Assembly (NCBI RefSeq): GCF_003751085.1 | Contig: NZ_RJJY01000002.1 | Span: 248,001 to 312,000 of the forward strand | DNA length: 64,000 bases | Origin: Micromonospora sp. Llam0 | GTDB taxonomy: Bacteria > Actinomycetota > Actinomycetes > Mycobacteriales > Micromonosporaceae | Reading direction: 5' to 3' | In this document: piece after piece, positions 15,846 to 24,393 of the stretch | Layout: each line of letters begins with the position of its first letter | How positions within the stretch are numbered: position 1 is the first letter of the stretch | Translations under genes and position numbers: made by a program | Notes under the pieces: model-generated | What the model saw: the letters and a program-made list of their open reading frames with translations, nothing else | Databases searched by the model: none | What the model was told of the DNA's origin: nothing

Positions 15846-17630
15846 GTGGACGCCGTACCCGACCGATCCGCGCCCCGGCGGCGCGCCGTCCACAATCTCT
15901 GGCGGCTGCGCCGCTATCTGCGCCCGTACCTCGGTCAACTCGGTTGGCTGCTGGCCGCCGCCGCAGCGGCGACCGGAGCCGGCATCGCCATCCCGCTGGT
16001 CATCGCCGAGGTGGTGGACGGCCCGGTGGCCGCCGGCGATCCCGCCGGTCTGCTGTTGCTCGGTGGACTCGCCCTGCTGCTCGGCGTCGTCGAGGCGGTG
16101 CTCATCTTCATCCGGCGGTGGACACAGAGCGCCTCGTCGATCGGGATGGAAGGCACCATCCGCGACGACATCTACACCCACCTGCAGCGGCTCCCGGTCA
16201 CCTTCCACGACCAGTGGCAGTCCGGGCAGTTGCTGTCCCGGGCGATCAGCGATCTGTCGGTTATCCGACGCTTCCTCTCCTTCGGACTGCTGTTCCTGAT
16301 CCTCAACTCGGCGACCTACCTGACCGTGGTGGCGTTGCTGCTGCACCTGTACTGGCCGTTGGGGCTGGTGGTGGCGGCCAGCGCCGTGCCGCTCTACCTG
16401 TTCAGCCGCCAGTTCACCCACGCCTACCTGCGGGTCTCCCGACGGATGCAGGACCAGCAGGGCGACCTGGCCACCCTGGTCGAGGAGTCGGCGCAAGGGC
16501 TGCGGACCATCATCTCGTTCGGGCGCGCGCCGTACCTCACCGCGCGCTTCACCGGCCTGGCCCGCGAGCTGCACGACACCGCGGTCGGTAAGGGCCGGCT
16601 GCTCGCCCACGCGTCGGCCCGCTACGACCTGGTGCCGAACGCGAGCCTCGCGGTCGTGCTGGTCGTCGGGGCCGTCGCCGTCGCGGACCAGCAGCTCACC
16701 ATCGGTCAGCTGGTCGCCTTCGTCACCCTGCAGCTGATGCTGATCTGGCCGATCAAGTCGCTGGGCTGGATCATCTCGCACGCCCAGGAGGCGATGACCG
16801 CCGCCGACCGGATCCAGGAGGTGCTGGACACCCCGCCGTCGATCGTCGACCGGCCGGAGGCCGTCCGGCTCCGGGTCGGTGAGGTCCGCGGTGAGCTGCG
16901 CTTCGACAACGTCACCTTCGGCTACCCGGGTACGCCGGAGCCGGTGCTGCGCGGCATCGACCTCACCGTACGGCCGGGTGAGACGCTGGCCATCGCCGGC
17001 CTGACCGGCAGCGGCAAGACCAGCCTGGTGTCGCTGGTGCCGCGACTGTACGACGTCACCGGCGGTCGGATCACCCTGGACGGTCACGACCTGCGCGACC
17101 TGCGCCTCGACGAGCTGCGCCGGTGCGTGGGCGTGGCGTTCGAGGATCCCACGCTGTTCTCGATGTCGGTTCGGGAGAACCTGACCCTCGGTCGGCCGGA
17201 CGCCACCGACGCGGAGGTGCACGCCGCCGTCCGGTTGGCGCAGGCCGACTTCGTCCACGACCTGCCCTGGGGGTTGCGGACCCGGATCGGCGAGCAGGGG
17301 CTCTCGCTGTCCGGCGGGCAGCGGCAGCGGCTGGCGCTGGCCCGGGCGGTGCTGGGTCGGCCCCGGGTGCTGGTGCTCGACGACCCGCTGTCCGCCCTGG
17401 ACGTGCACACCGAGGCGCTGGTGGAGCAGGCGCTACGCCGGGTGCTGATCGGCACCACCGCGCTGCTGGTGGTGCACCGGCCGTCCACGGTCGCGCTCGC
17501 CGACCGGGTGGCGCTGCTGGACGCGGGCCGGATCACGGCCGTCGGCACCCACACCGAACTGCTCGCCACCGTGCCCGCCTACCGGGCCGTACTCTCCGCC
17601 GACGGACCCGGCCTGGTCAGGTCCCGGTGA
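15846..17630 (+). CDS. ABC exporter half-transporter, subunit 1
   Basis: 594 residues: six membrane helices (about 25-310) followed by an ATPase with Walker A LTGSGKTS, signature LSGGQRQRLALARAV and Walker B VLVLDDPLSALD. The residue after Walker B is aspartate (LDDP) instead of the usual catalytic glutamate, so this is probably the degenerate site of a heterodimer. The next gene overlaps by four bases (GTGA) and encodes the partner. The family exports lipids or drugs; no substrate is indicated. The GTG at 15846 is the only plausible start close to the preceding ogt gene. Confidence 0.93.
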   Translation: MDAVPDRSAPRRRAVHNLWRLRRYLRPYLGQLGWLLAAAAAATGAGIAIPLVIAEVVDGPVAAGDPAGLLLLGGLALLLGVVEAVLIFIRRWTQSASSIGMEGTIRDDIYTHLQRLPVTFHDQWQSGQLLSRAISDLSVIRRFLSFGLLFLILNSATYLTVVALLLHLYWPLGLVVAASAVPLYLFSRQFTHAYLRVSRRMQDQQGDLATLVEESAQGLRTIISFGRAPYLTARFTGLARELHDTAVGKGRLLAHASARYDLVPNASLAVVLVVGAVAVADQQLTIGQLVAFVTLQLMLIWPIKSLGWIISHAQEAMTAADRIQEVLDTPPSIVDRPEAVRLRVGEVRGELRFDNVTFGYPGTPEPVLRGIDLTVRPGETLAIAGLTGSGKTSLVSLVPRLYDVTGGRITLDGHDLRDLRLDELRRCVGVAFEDPTLFSMSVRENLTLGRPDATDAEVHAAVRLAQADFVHDLPWGLRTRIGEQGLSLSGGQRQRLALARAVLGRPRVLVLDDPLSALDVHTEALVEQALRRVLIGTTALLVVHRPSTVALADRVALLDAGRITAVGTHTELLATVPAYRAVLSADGPGLVRSR

Positions 17631-19606
17631 GCCGGACCGACGATGCCGGCGGCACCACGGATCGTGACGCGAGGGATCGTGACGCGACCAGGTCAGACCA
17701 CGGGCAGCCCGACTGGCGCGGGGTCTCCGACCGGGCGGCGGACGAGGTCAGCGGCGGAGACGACGGCGGCGGTCCGGTCGACAACGCCCGGGTCCGGGCC
17801 CGCAGCCGGGCGCTACTCGGCTCGCTGACCCGGCCGCACCGGCGGATGATCGCCGTCGCGGTCGCCCTGCTGCTGCTGCAGAACGCTGCCGCGATGGCCG
17901 GTCCGTACCTGGTGATGCTGGGCATCGACCGGGCCATCCCGCCGCTGACCGACGACGGCGACGCGGGGCCGCTGGTCGCGATCGCCGTCGCCTTCGCGGT
18001 CGCCACCGTCGCCGAGTACGTCGGCAAGCGCAGCTTCCTGATCCTGTCTGCCCGGATCGGTCAGGCGATCCTGCTCGACCTGCGTCAGCGGGTGTACCGG
18101 CACTTCCTCAATCTGTCGGTCAGCTTCCACGAGCGTTACACCTCCGGCCGGGTGGTGGCCCGGTTGACCAGTGACATGGACTCGATCTCCGAGCTGGTCA
18201 ACGGCGGCATCGACGATCTGGTGCTCGCCGGGCTGTCGGTGGTCTCGGTGGCGGCGATCCTGCTCTGGCTGGATCTGCCGCTGGCTCTGGTGACGCTGCT
18301 GGCGTTCCCGTTCCTGGTGTGGATGTCGATCTGGTTCGCCCGCGCCTCCACCGTCGCCTACCGGCGTACCCGGGAGACCGTGGCGCTGCTGATCGTCCAC
18401 TTCGTGGAGTCGCTCGGCGGGGTCCGGGCCGTGCACGCGTTCCGGCGCGAGCCCCGCAACCAGGAGATCTTCTCCGAGGTCAACACCGGCTTCCAGCGGG
18501 CCAGCCTGCACGCGTTCCGGCTGATCGCGATCTACTCACCGAGCCTCAAGGGCATCGGCAACGTGGCTATCGCGATGGTGCTCACCTTCGGCGGTTGGCA
18601 GGTGCTGCAGGGCCGCACCGAGATCGGCGTGCTCGCCGCGTTCCTGCTGTACCTGCGCCGGTTCTTCGAGCCGATGCAGGAGCTGAGCCAGTTCTACAAC
18701 TCGCTGCAGTCGGCGACCGCGGCACTGGAGAAGCTCTCCGGCGTACTCGACGAACGGCCGGACGTGCCCGAGCCGGTACGGCCGCGTCCGCTGCCGCAGC
18801 CGGTACGCGGCGCGGTGCGGCTGCATGCCGTCTCATTCGGCTACCGGCCGGACCGTCTGGTGCTGCCCGAGCTGAGCCTGCGGATCCCGGCCGGGCAGAC
18901 GGTCGCGCTGGTCGGGGCCACCGGGGCCGGTAAGTCGACGATCGCCAAGCTGGTGGCCCGGCTCTACGACCCGGTCAGCGGGTCGGTCACCCTCGACGGC
19001 GTCGACCTGCGTGAGATCGCCGGCCACGACCTGCGGCGGAACGTGATCATGGTGACGCAGGAGAACCACCTCTTCGCCGGCAGCGTCGCGGACAACATCC
19101 GGTTCGGTCGGCCGGACGCGACCGACGCCGAGGTCGAGGCCGCGGCGCGGGCGATCGGCGCGCACGAGTTCGTCTCCGGACTTCCCGACGGGTACGCCAC
19201 CGACGTGCACCGGCGCGGCGGGCGGCTGTCCGCCGGGCAGCGGCAGTTGGTCGCCTTCGCCCGGGCGGTGCTGGCCGACCCGGCGGTGCTGATCCTCGAC
19301 GAGGCGACCTCGTCGCTCGACGTGCCGACTGAGCGCCTGGTGCAGCGGGCGTTGCAGACCATGCTCAACGGCGGCCAGAACGACGGTAGCCACAACGACG
19401 CCGGCCACAACGGCGCCGGGCGGCCGACCGGTCACGGGCGTACCGCGCTGGTCATCGCACATCGACTGTCGACGGTGCAGATCGCCGACCGGGTGCTGGT
19501 CCTCGACGACGGTCGGATCGTCGAGGACGGTCGGCCCGCCGACCTGATCGCCGACGGCGGCCGGTACGCCGTGCTGCACCACCAGTGGCGGGACAGCCTC
19601 AGCTGA
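17627..19606 (+). CDS. ABC exporter half-transporter, subunit 2
   Basis: 659 residues from the GTG that overlaps the previous stop. A charged cytoplasmic leader of about 65 residues precedes six membrane helices and an ATPase with Walker A GATGAGKST, Walker B VLILDEATSSLD (catalytic glutamate present) and H-loop IAHRLSTV. The signature is LSAGQRQ. An unusual 20-odd residue asparagine/glycine/histidine-rich loop (NGGQNDGSHNDAGHNGAG) sits between the D-loop and the H-loop. With subunit 1 it should form a heterodimeric exporter with one active site. It overlaps the convergent methyltransferase gene by eight bases. Confidence 0.93.
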   Translation: MSRTDDAGGTTDRDARDRDATRSDHGQPDWRGVSDRAADEVSGGDDGGGPVDNARVRARSRALLGSLTRPHRRMIAVAVALLLLQNAAAMAGPYLVMLGIDRAIPPLTDDGDAGPLVAIAVAFAVATVAEYVGKRSFLILSARIGQAILLDLRQRVYRHFLNLSVSFHERYTSGRVVARLTSDMDSISELVNGGIDDLVLAGLSVVSVAAILLWLDLPLALVTLLAFPFLVWMSIWFARASTVAYRRTRETVALLIVHFVESLGGVRAVHAFRREPRNQEIFSEVNTGFQRASLHAFRLIAIYSPSLKGIGNVAIAMVLTFGGWQVLQGRTEIGVLAAFLLYLRRFFEPMQELSQFYNSLQSATAALEKLSGVLDERPDVPEPVRPRPLPQPVRGAVRLHAVSFGYRPDRLVLPELSLRIPAGQTVALVGATGAGKSTIAKLVARLYDPVSGSVTLDGVDLREIAGHDLRRNVIMVTQENHLFAGSVADNIRFGRPDATDAEVEAAARAIGAHEFVSGLPDGYATDVHRRGGRLSAGQRQLVAFARAVLADPAVLILDEATSSLDVPTERLVQRALQTMLNGGQNDGSHNDAGHNGAGRPTGHGRTALVIAHRLSTVQIADRVLVLDDGRIVEDGRPADLIADGGRYAVLHHQWRDSLS

Positions 19607-20438
19607 CCCGGACCGCCTGCAGGGTGTAGCTGAGCGGGAACCGCTCCGGTCGTTCGGTCAACCGCCACTCGCCGTCGTCGCCCTTGGTCATCCGGCCGGG
19701 CAGCGCGTTCCACGGCACACTGTCATGCTCGATCAGCATCGTCACCCGCAGCCCGACGCCGGTGAGCGCGGTGAAGATCTCCCCGATGCCGTGGTTCCAG
19801 GAGTGGGTCAGGTTGTGGGTGAAGCTGGCGTCGGTGTCGACGTAGGTGCCGTCCTCGTTCCACACCAGCGGGCGGTCCGTCTCGAAGTACGGCAGGTCGA
19901 GCACGAGCAGGCCGTCCGGGCGGGTCTCGTCGACCGCCCACAGCGCCGGGTGCCCCTCCCGCAGGAACAGCCGTCCGCCCGGGCGCAGCAGCCCGGCCAC
20001 CGTCTCCGCCCACCGGGTCACGCTCGGCAGCCAACAGAGCGCGCCGATCCCGGTGAAGACGAGATCGAAACCGCCCGCGCCGAGCACCTCGACGGCGCGG
20101 TAGACATCGGCTTCGACGTACTCGATGGGGGTCTGCGCTGCGGCGGCGATCCGCCGGGCCTCGGCCAGGGACGCGCCGGAAAGGTCCAGGCCGGTCATGG
20201 TCGCGCCGAGCCGGGCCAGTGACAGCGTGTCGGTGCCGATGTGGCACTGCAGATGCACCCCGCGTACGCCGGTCAGGTCACCGAGCCGCAGCAGGTCGAA
20301 GCGCACCACCTCGCTGAGCAGCTCCGGATTGGCGATCAGCTGCGCCACCCGGTAGTCCGGTGAGGCGGCGTGCGCCGGCGCGCGCTCGTCCCAGCTGGCC
20401 CGGTTGAGCGCAAGATAGTCGGTCACGCCGCCGACCAT
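19599..20438 (-). CDS. SAM-dependent methyltransferase, class I
   Basis: About 279 residues. The SAM-binding strand-loop is VHLQCHIGTDTLSLA, with TGLDLSG for the ribose contact and DLVFTGIGALCWLP as motif post-I. This matches small-molecule methyltransferases of the Methyltransf_11/25 type. The ATG at 20438 and a GTG four codons later (20426) are both possible starts; the annotated upstream ATG at 20477 gives unlike residues. Substrate is unknown. Confidence 0.85.
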   Translation of the reverse strand: MVGGVTDYLALNRASWDERAPAHAASPDYRVAQLIANPELLSEVVRFDLLRLGDLTGVRGVHLQCHIGTDTLSLARLGATMTGLDLSGASLAEARRIAAAAQTPIEYVEADVYRAVEVLGAGGFDLVFTGIGALCWLPSVTRWAETVAGLLRPGGRLFLREGHPALWAVDETRPDGLLVLDLPYFETDRPLVWNEDGTYVDTDASFTHNLTHSWNHGIGEIFTALTGVGLRVTMLIEHDSVPWNALPGRMTKGDDGEWRLTERPERFPLSYTLQAVRVS

Positions 20439-20462
20439 CGCACACCGTTGACTCCTCGGCAT

Positions 20463-20538
20463 CCGGATATCCGGCACGCGCTGGCCGTCGCGATCTAGAA
20501 GTATTGTGGTCGATATACCGTCCAGATCCTTCTAGATC
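20463..20538. promoter_or_regulatory. Palindrome and 10-bp inverted repeat in a divergent promoter region
   Basis: CCGGATATCCGG at 20463-20474 is a perfect 12-bp palindrome. GATCTAGAAG (20492-20501) and CTTCTAGATC (20529-20538) are perfect complements 27 bases apart. They lie between the divergent methyltransferase and SGNH hydrolase genes and could be operators for both. Confidence 0.45.
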
Positions 20539-20664
20539 CACCGTTTGCCACCTATGCAGGTGGTTCACGGTCGGCGATCGACCGGACGGGATCCGCGTCA
20601 CAGCACCGGCCGGTACCGGGAGGTAACTTGGTGCCGCTGGTTTCGCGGGACGGGGAGGTCGCGG

Positions 20665-21417
20665 GTGCGGTACGTGGCGATCGGGGACAGCTTCACCGAA
20701 GGGCTCGGCGACGAGTTGCCGGACGGCACCGTGCGCGGCTGGGCCGATCTGGTCGCCGCCGGGCTCGCCGCCGCCAACGGCGGCCCCGTGCAGTACGCCA
20801 ACCTGGCGATCCGGGGACGGCTGCTGGAGCCGATCGTCACCGACCAACTCGACCGGGCGCTGTCGCTGTCCCCGCTCCCGACGATGATCACGCTCAACGG
20901 CGGCGGCAACGACATGATGCGCGCCGGCACGGACCTGGGCCGGCTGGTCGCGCTGACCGAGGGCGCGGTACGCCGCTGCGCCGATGCCGGGGTACGGCTG
21001 GTGCTGCTCAGCGGCGGTGACCCGAGTGCCCGGCTGCCGTTCGGCGCGACGATGCGGCGACGCGGGTCGGCGCTGACCGCCGCCACCGCCGAGCTCGCCG
21101 CCCGGCACGGCCTGGACTTCATCGACGTGTTCAGCGACGTGGAGATCCGCCGCGAACAGTACTGGTCGCCCGACCGCCTGCACCTCAACTCGGCTGGCCA
21201 CCGCCGGGTCGCCAGCCTGGTGCTGGACGGGCTGGGCCACCCGACCGAGGCGCACGTGGTCGACCCGGCACCGGTCGGACGGCGCAGCCTGCTCGCCGAA
21301 GCCCGCTACTACCGGGAGTTCGTGGTGCCCTGGGTGCACCGCCGGCTGCGCGGCCGCTCGTCCGGTGACGGGCGGACCGCGAAGTACGTCGACTGGGTGC
21401 CGGTCCAGGCCGGCTGA
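20665..21417 (+). CDS. SGNH/GDSL-family hydrolase
   Basis: 250 residues with the SGNH blocks: GDSFTEG (nucleophile serine, block I), LAIRGR (block II), NGGGNDM (block III) and DRLHLN (catalytic Asp and His, block V). These enzymes are esterases or lipases on unknown carbohydrate or lipid esters. There is no signal peptide, so it should be cytoplasmic. The GTG at 20665 follows GGGGAGG by six bases and is preferred to an ATG at 20545 that adds unrelated residues. Confidence 0.9.
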   Translation: MRYVAIGDSFTEGLGDELPDGTVRGWADLVAAGLAAANGGPVQYANLAIRGRLLEPIVTDQLDRALSLSPLPTMITLNGGGNDMMRAGTDLGRLVALTEGAVRRCADAGVRLVLLSGGDPSARLPFGATMRRRGSALTAATAELAARHGLDFIDVFSDVEIRREQYWSPDRLHLNSAGHRRVASLVLDGLGHPTEAHVVDPAPVGRRSLLAEARYYREFVVPWVHRRLRGRSSGDGRTAKYVDWVPVQAG

Positions 21418-21463
21418 CCGTGTCGGACCCGTTCGCCGACAGGTGGTCCGCCGGCGCCTGCCG

Positions 21464-22081
21464 TCACCAGCCACGCAGGAAGCGCAGGCCGAGTAGGCAG
21501 GCCACCACCGACGGCCCGACGAGCAGCGTCACCGCCTGCAGCCGGTACGGCATCCGGTGCCGGCCGAGTTCGAGTGCGTTGGCGAACACCACGGCGGCGG
21601 CGAGCATCATGAAACCGCCCCACCAGCCGGTGTCGCCGACGTCGACCAGACCGGTCACGATCAGCCCGAGGGTGACACCGACCCCGGCACCGGTGACGGC
21701 CAGCAGGGCCACGGTGCGGTGCAGCCCTCGGGCGAGCGGATGGTCCGGACGCCAACGGTAGGTGCCGGCCACCGCCAGGCAGGGCAGCACGACGAGCAAC
21801 GGCCAGCCGTCACCCATCAGCCCCAGCATGAGCAGCGCGCCCACGGTGAAGACGATCGCGCCGATGCCGGCGATGACGTACCCGCCGAAGGCCCGGCCGC
21901 CACCGCGGGCCAGCAGCGGGCCACCGGCGGCGGCGATCAACGCGCCGGGCACCAGGACGAACCCGGCCCACCAGTGGAACCGCCCGGACGACTGGGCGGC
22001 GGCGGTCGCCGCCCCGGTGGCCAGGGCCGCCGCGCCGAGACCGGCGAGCCAGCCGCGCTGAATCTGTCGCTTGGTGTCCAC
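21464..22081 (-). CDS. Six-helix membrane protein of unknown function
   Basis: 205 residues with about six hydrophobic segments, short loops and an arginine-rich loop in the middle (YRWRPDHPLARGLHR). No catalytic motif is visible. It faces the SGNH hydrolase gene tail to tail with a 46-base gap. Not recognised. Confidence 0.7.
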   Translation of the reverse strand: MDTKRQIQRGWLAGLGAAALATGAATAAAQSSGRFHWWAGFVLVPGALIAAAGGPLLARGGGRAFGGYVIAGIGAIVFTVGALLMLGLMGDGWPLLVVLPCLAVAGTYRWRPDHPLARGLHRTVALLAVTGAGVGVTLGLIVTGLVDVGDTGWWGGFMMLAAAVVFANALELGRHRMPYRLQAVTLLVGPSVVACLLGLRFLRGW

Positions 22082-22141
22082 GACGACGAGCCTGCCCGTT
22101 CACCGGTCGGCGGACCATCCGGGTAGCCCTACTTCCGAAGG

Positions 22142-22912
22142 TCAGAAATCCCCGAACCCGCCGAAGTCGCCGCCACCGAAATCCCCACCGCCGAAGTCGC
22201 CGCCACCGAAATCCTCGCCACCGGAGAAGTCCTCGCCGCCGGAGAAGTCCTCGTCACCGCCGCCGCCGTCCTCCATTCCGGCGGCGTACCCGGCGTCGTA
22301 GCCGGGGTCGCCGAACGCCGGGGAGAACAACGCGCTGAAGACCAGCATGCCGCCGATCGCGCCGGCCGCCCCGGCCAGCGCCGGCTTCCACAGCGGTTGG
22401 GAGTACCAGCCGGCGGGCACCGGCCGGCCCTGGTGGTAGCCGCCCGGGTAGTAGTGCGGCGTCTGCGGGCCCGGGTTGGGCCCGGCCCGGAAGGTCTGCC
22501 CCTGGACGTCGACCTCCCGCTCCTTGGTGAGCTGTCCGGCGCCCCGGGCGGCGGCCAGCGGAGGCAGCTCGGGCCCGGGGTCGATGCCGAGTGCCACCCG
22601 GGCCGCCCGGACGTAGGCCAGGCCCTCCAGGGCGGTCTCCCGGGCCAGCTCGAACTGCTTGACGCTGCGGGCCTGCTCCAGCTGGGAGCCGGCCGCGGTG
22701 TAGCGCTCTCCGGCGTCGAGCAGCGACTGCCGGACCGCCGGCTGGTCGCCGTGCAGGTTCATCACCTGGCCGCCGAGCCGCTCGTACCAGCGCTGTGCCT
22801 CGGCCCGGGCGTCGGCCAGCGCCCGCTCCTTGCGGGCGGCGCTCTCCCCCCGCCACCACAGCAGGCCGCCGGCGAACAACGCCACCAAGACCAGGAGCAG
22901 AAGAAATTCCAT
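22142..22912 (-). CDS. Membrane-anchored protein with DFGGG repeats at the C-terminus
   Basis: 256 residues from the ATG at 22912. An N-terminal membrane helix (MEFLLLLVLVALFAGGLLWW) is followed by a charged helical region (about 25-130, coiled-coil-like), a proline/tyrosine stretch, a second hydrophobic segment (about 185-205) and a tail of alternating EDFSGG and GDFGGG units. Similar glycine/acid-rich tails occur in uncharacterised actinobacterial membrane proteins. Longer upstream starts belong to a shadow frame over rmuC. Function is not known. Confidence 0.75.
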   Translation of the reverse strand: MEFLLLLVLVALFAGGLLWWRGESAARKERALADARAEAQRWYERLGGQVMNLHGDQPAVRQSLLDAGERYTAAGSQLEQARSVKQFELARETALEGLAYVRAARVALGIDPGPELPPLAAARGAGQLTKEREVDVQGQTFRAGPNPGPQTPHYYPGGYHQGRPVPAGWYSQPLWKPALAGAAGAIGGMLVFSALFSPAFGDPGYDAGYAAGMEDGGGGDEDFSGGEDFSGGEDFGGGDFGGGDFGGGDFGGFGDF

Positions 22913-22983
22913 GGCTACGACGTTAGCCGCCCTGATCCACCACCAGCCACAACGACGGGCGGTACCCGGGCGTCGGCGGGCGG

Positions 22984-24201
22984 GTGGCGTACCTGTTTGA
23001 CATGCTTCCGGGCGTGGATGTCGCGACGGTGGCGGTGGTGGTCGTCTGTCTGGGTTGTGGTGGGGCGCTGGGGTGGTTCGCCGCGCAGGCCCGGTCGGCG
23101 ACCCAGATCGCGCGTCTGGATGCCACGCTGCGCGCCACCCGCGAGGGTGAGGGGCGGCTGGAGCAGTCGATGCGGGCGTTGTCGTACGAGGCGACCGCCC
23201 AGTCGCAGGAGGCGGTGGCGCGGGCGGTGGCACCGCTGCACGACGCGCTGCGCCGCTACGAGCAGCGGGTGGCCGAGCTGGAGCACGACCGGGTCGACGC
23301 GTACGCCGAACTGCGTGAGCAGGTCCGGGCGATGGGCGGGGTCTCCGCTGAGCTGCGTACCGAGACCAAGCAGCTGGTCGCGGCGCTGCGCGCGCCCCAG
23401 GTGCGTGGCCGGTGGGGTGAGCACCAGCTGCGGCGCATCGTCGAGGCGGCCGGAATGCTGGAGCACTGCGACTTCTCCGAGCAGGTGACCTCGCGGACCG
23501 AGCAGCAGACGGTCCGTCCGGACCTGGTGGTTCGGCTGCACGGCGGGCGCAGTGTGGTGGTCGACGCCAAGGCGCCGTTCGACGGCTATCTGTCCGCGAT
23601 GGAGGCCCGCGAGGAGCGTAGCCGGGACCAGCACCTGGACAGTCACGCCCGGCAGCTGCGGACCCATGTGGACGCACTCGCCGCGAAGCAGTACTGGTCC
23701 GCGTTCGATCAGACTCCGGAGTTCGTGGTGCTGTTCGTGCCGGCCGACCCGTTCCTGGACGCCGCGTTGCAGCGCGACCCGGCTCTGCTGGAGCACGCGT
23801 TCAGCCGGGACATCGTGCTGGCCACCCCGGCGACGCTGGTGGCGCTGCTGCGCACGGTGGCGTACTCGTGGCGGCAGGAGGCGCTGGCCCGCAACGCGGT
23901 GGCGGTGCACGGACTCGCCCGTGAACTGTACGGGCGGCTGGCCACGCTGGGCGAGCACGTCACCAAACTGGGCAACGCGCTGGGTGGCGCGGTCACCGCG
24001 TACAACCGGGCGGTGGGATCGTTGGAAGGACGGGTCCTGGTGAGTGCGCGCAAACTCGCCGATCTCGGGGTCTCCGGCACCGATCTGACGCCACCGCCAC
24101 AGGTCGAAGTGGCGCCGCGTCAGGTGCAGGCACCGGAGTTGGAAACGCCGTCGACCGGCGACGACCGGGCGCATCGGACACGTCCCGAGTGGACCGGTTG
24201 A
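22984..24201 (+). CDS. rmuC: DNA recombination protein RmuC
   Basis: 405 residues. One N-terminal membrane helix (about 10-30) is followed by a coiled coil (about 38-125) and the RmuC domain with the nuclease-like pattern RGRWGEHQLRRIVEAAG, RPDLVVRL and VVVDAKAPFDGYL, which supplies the conserved D...DxK residues of a PD-(D/E)XK fold. RmuC limits inversions at short repeats. The GTG at 22984 opens the frame; an ATG at 23002, six codons later, is an equal alternative. Confidence 0.92.
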   Translation: MAYLFDMLPGVDVATVAVVVVCLGCGGALGWFAAQARSATQIARLDATLRATREGEGRLEQSMRALSYEATAQSQEAVARAVAPLHDALRRYEQRVAELEHDRVDAYAELREQVRAMGGVSAELRTETKQLVAALRAPQVRGRWGEHQLRRIVEAAGMLEHCDFSEQVTSRTEQQTVRPDLVVRLHGGRSVVVDAKAPFDGYLSAMEAREERSRDQHLDSHARQLRTHVDALAAKQYWSAFDQTPEFVVLFVPADPFLDAALQRDPALLEHAFSRDIVLATPATLVALLRTVAYSWRQEALARNAVAVHGLARELYGRLATLGEHVTKLGNALGGAVTAYNRAVGSLEGRVLVSARKLADLGVSGTDLTPPPQVEVAPRQVQAPELETPSTGDDRAHRTRPEWTG

Positions 24202-24393
24202 GCTGGAAAAACCCCGGATTGACATTACTCATTGCAGGCATTTCACTACGACCACACCACCCATTCAGGGAAGTGCATGTCACGGGCTGGTCACAACGCT
24301 TGGCTAGGTAGTGACAGCGATCCACCGGAACACAAAGGATGCGGTCACACGTGCCCTGCACCACAGGGCCCAGTTCTTCCGGAGGAAGAGAAC

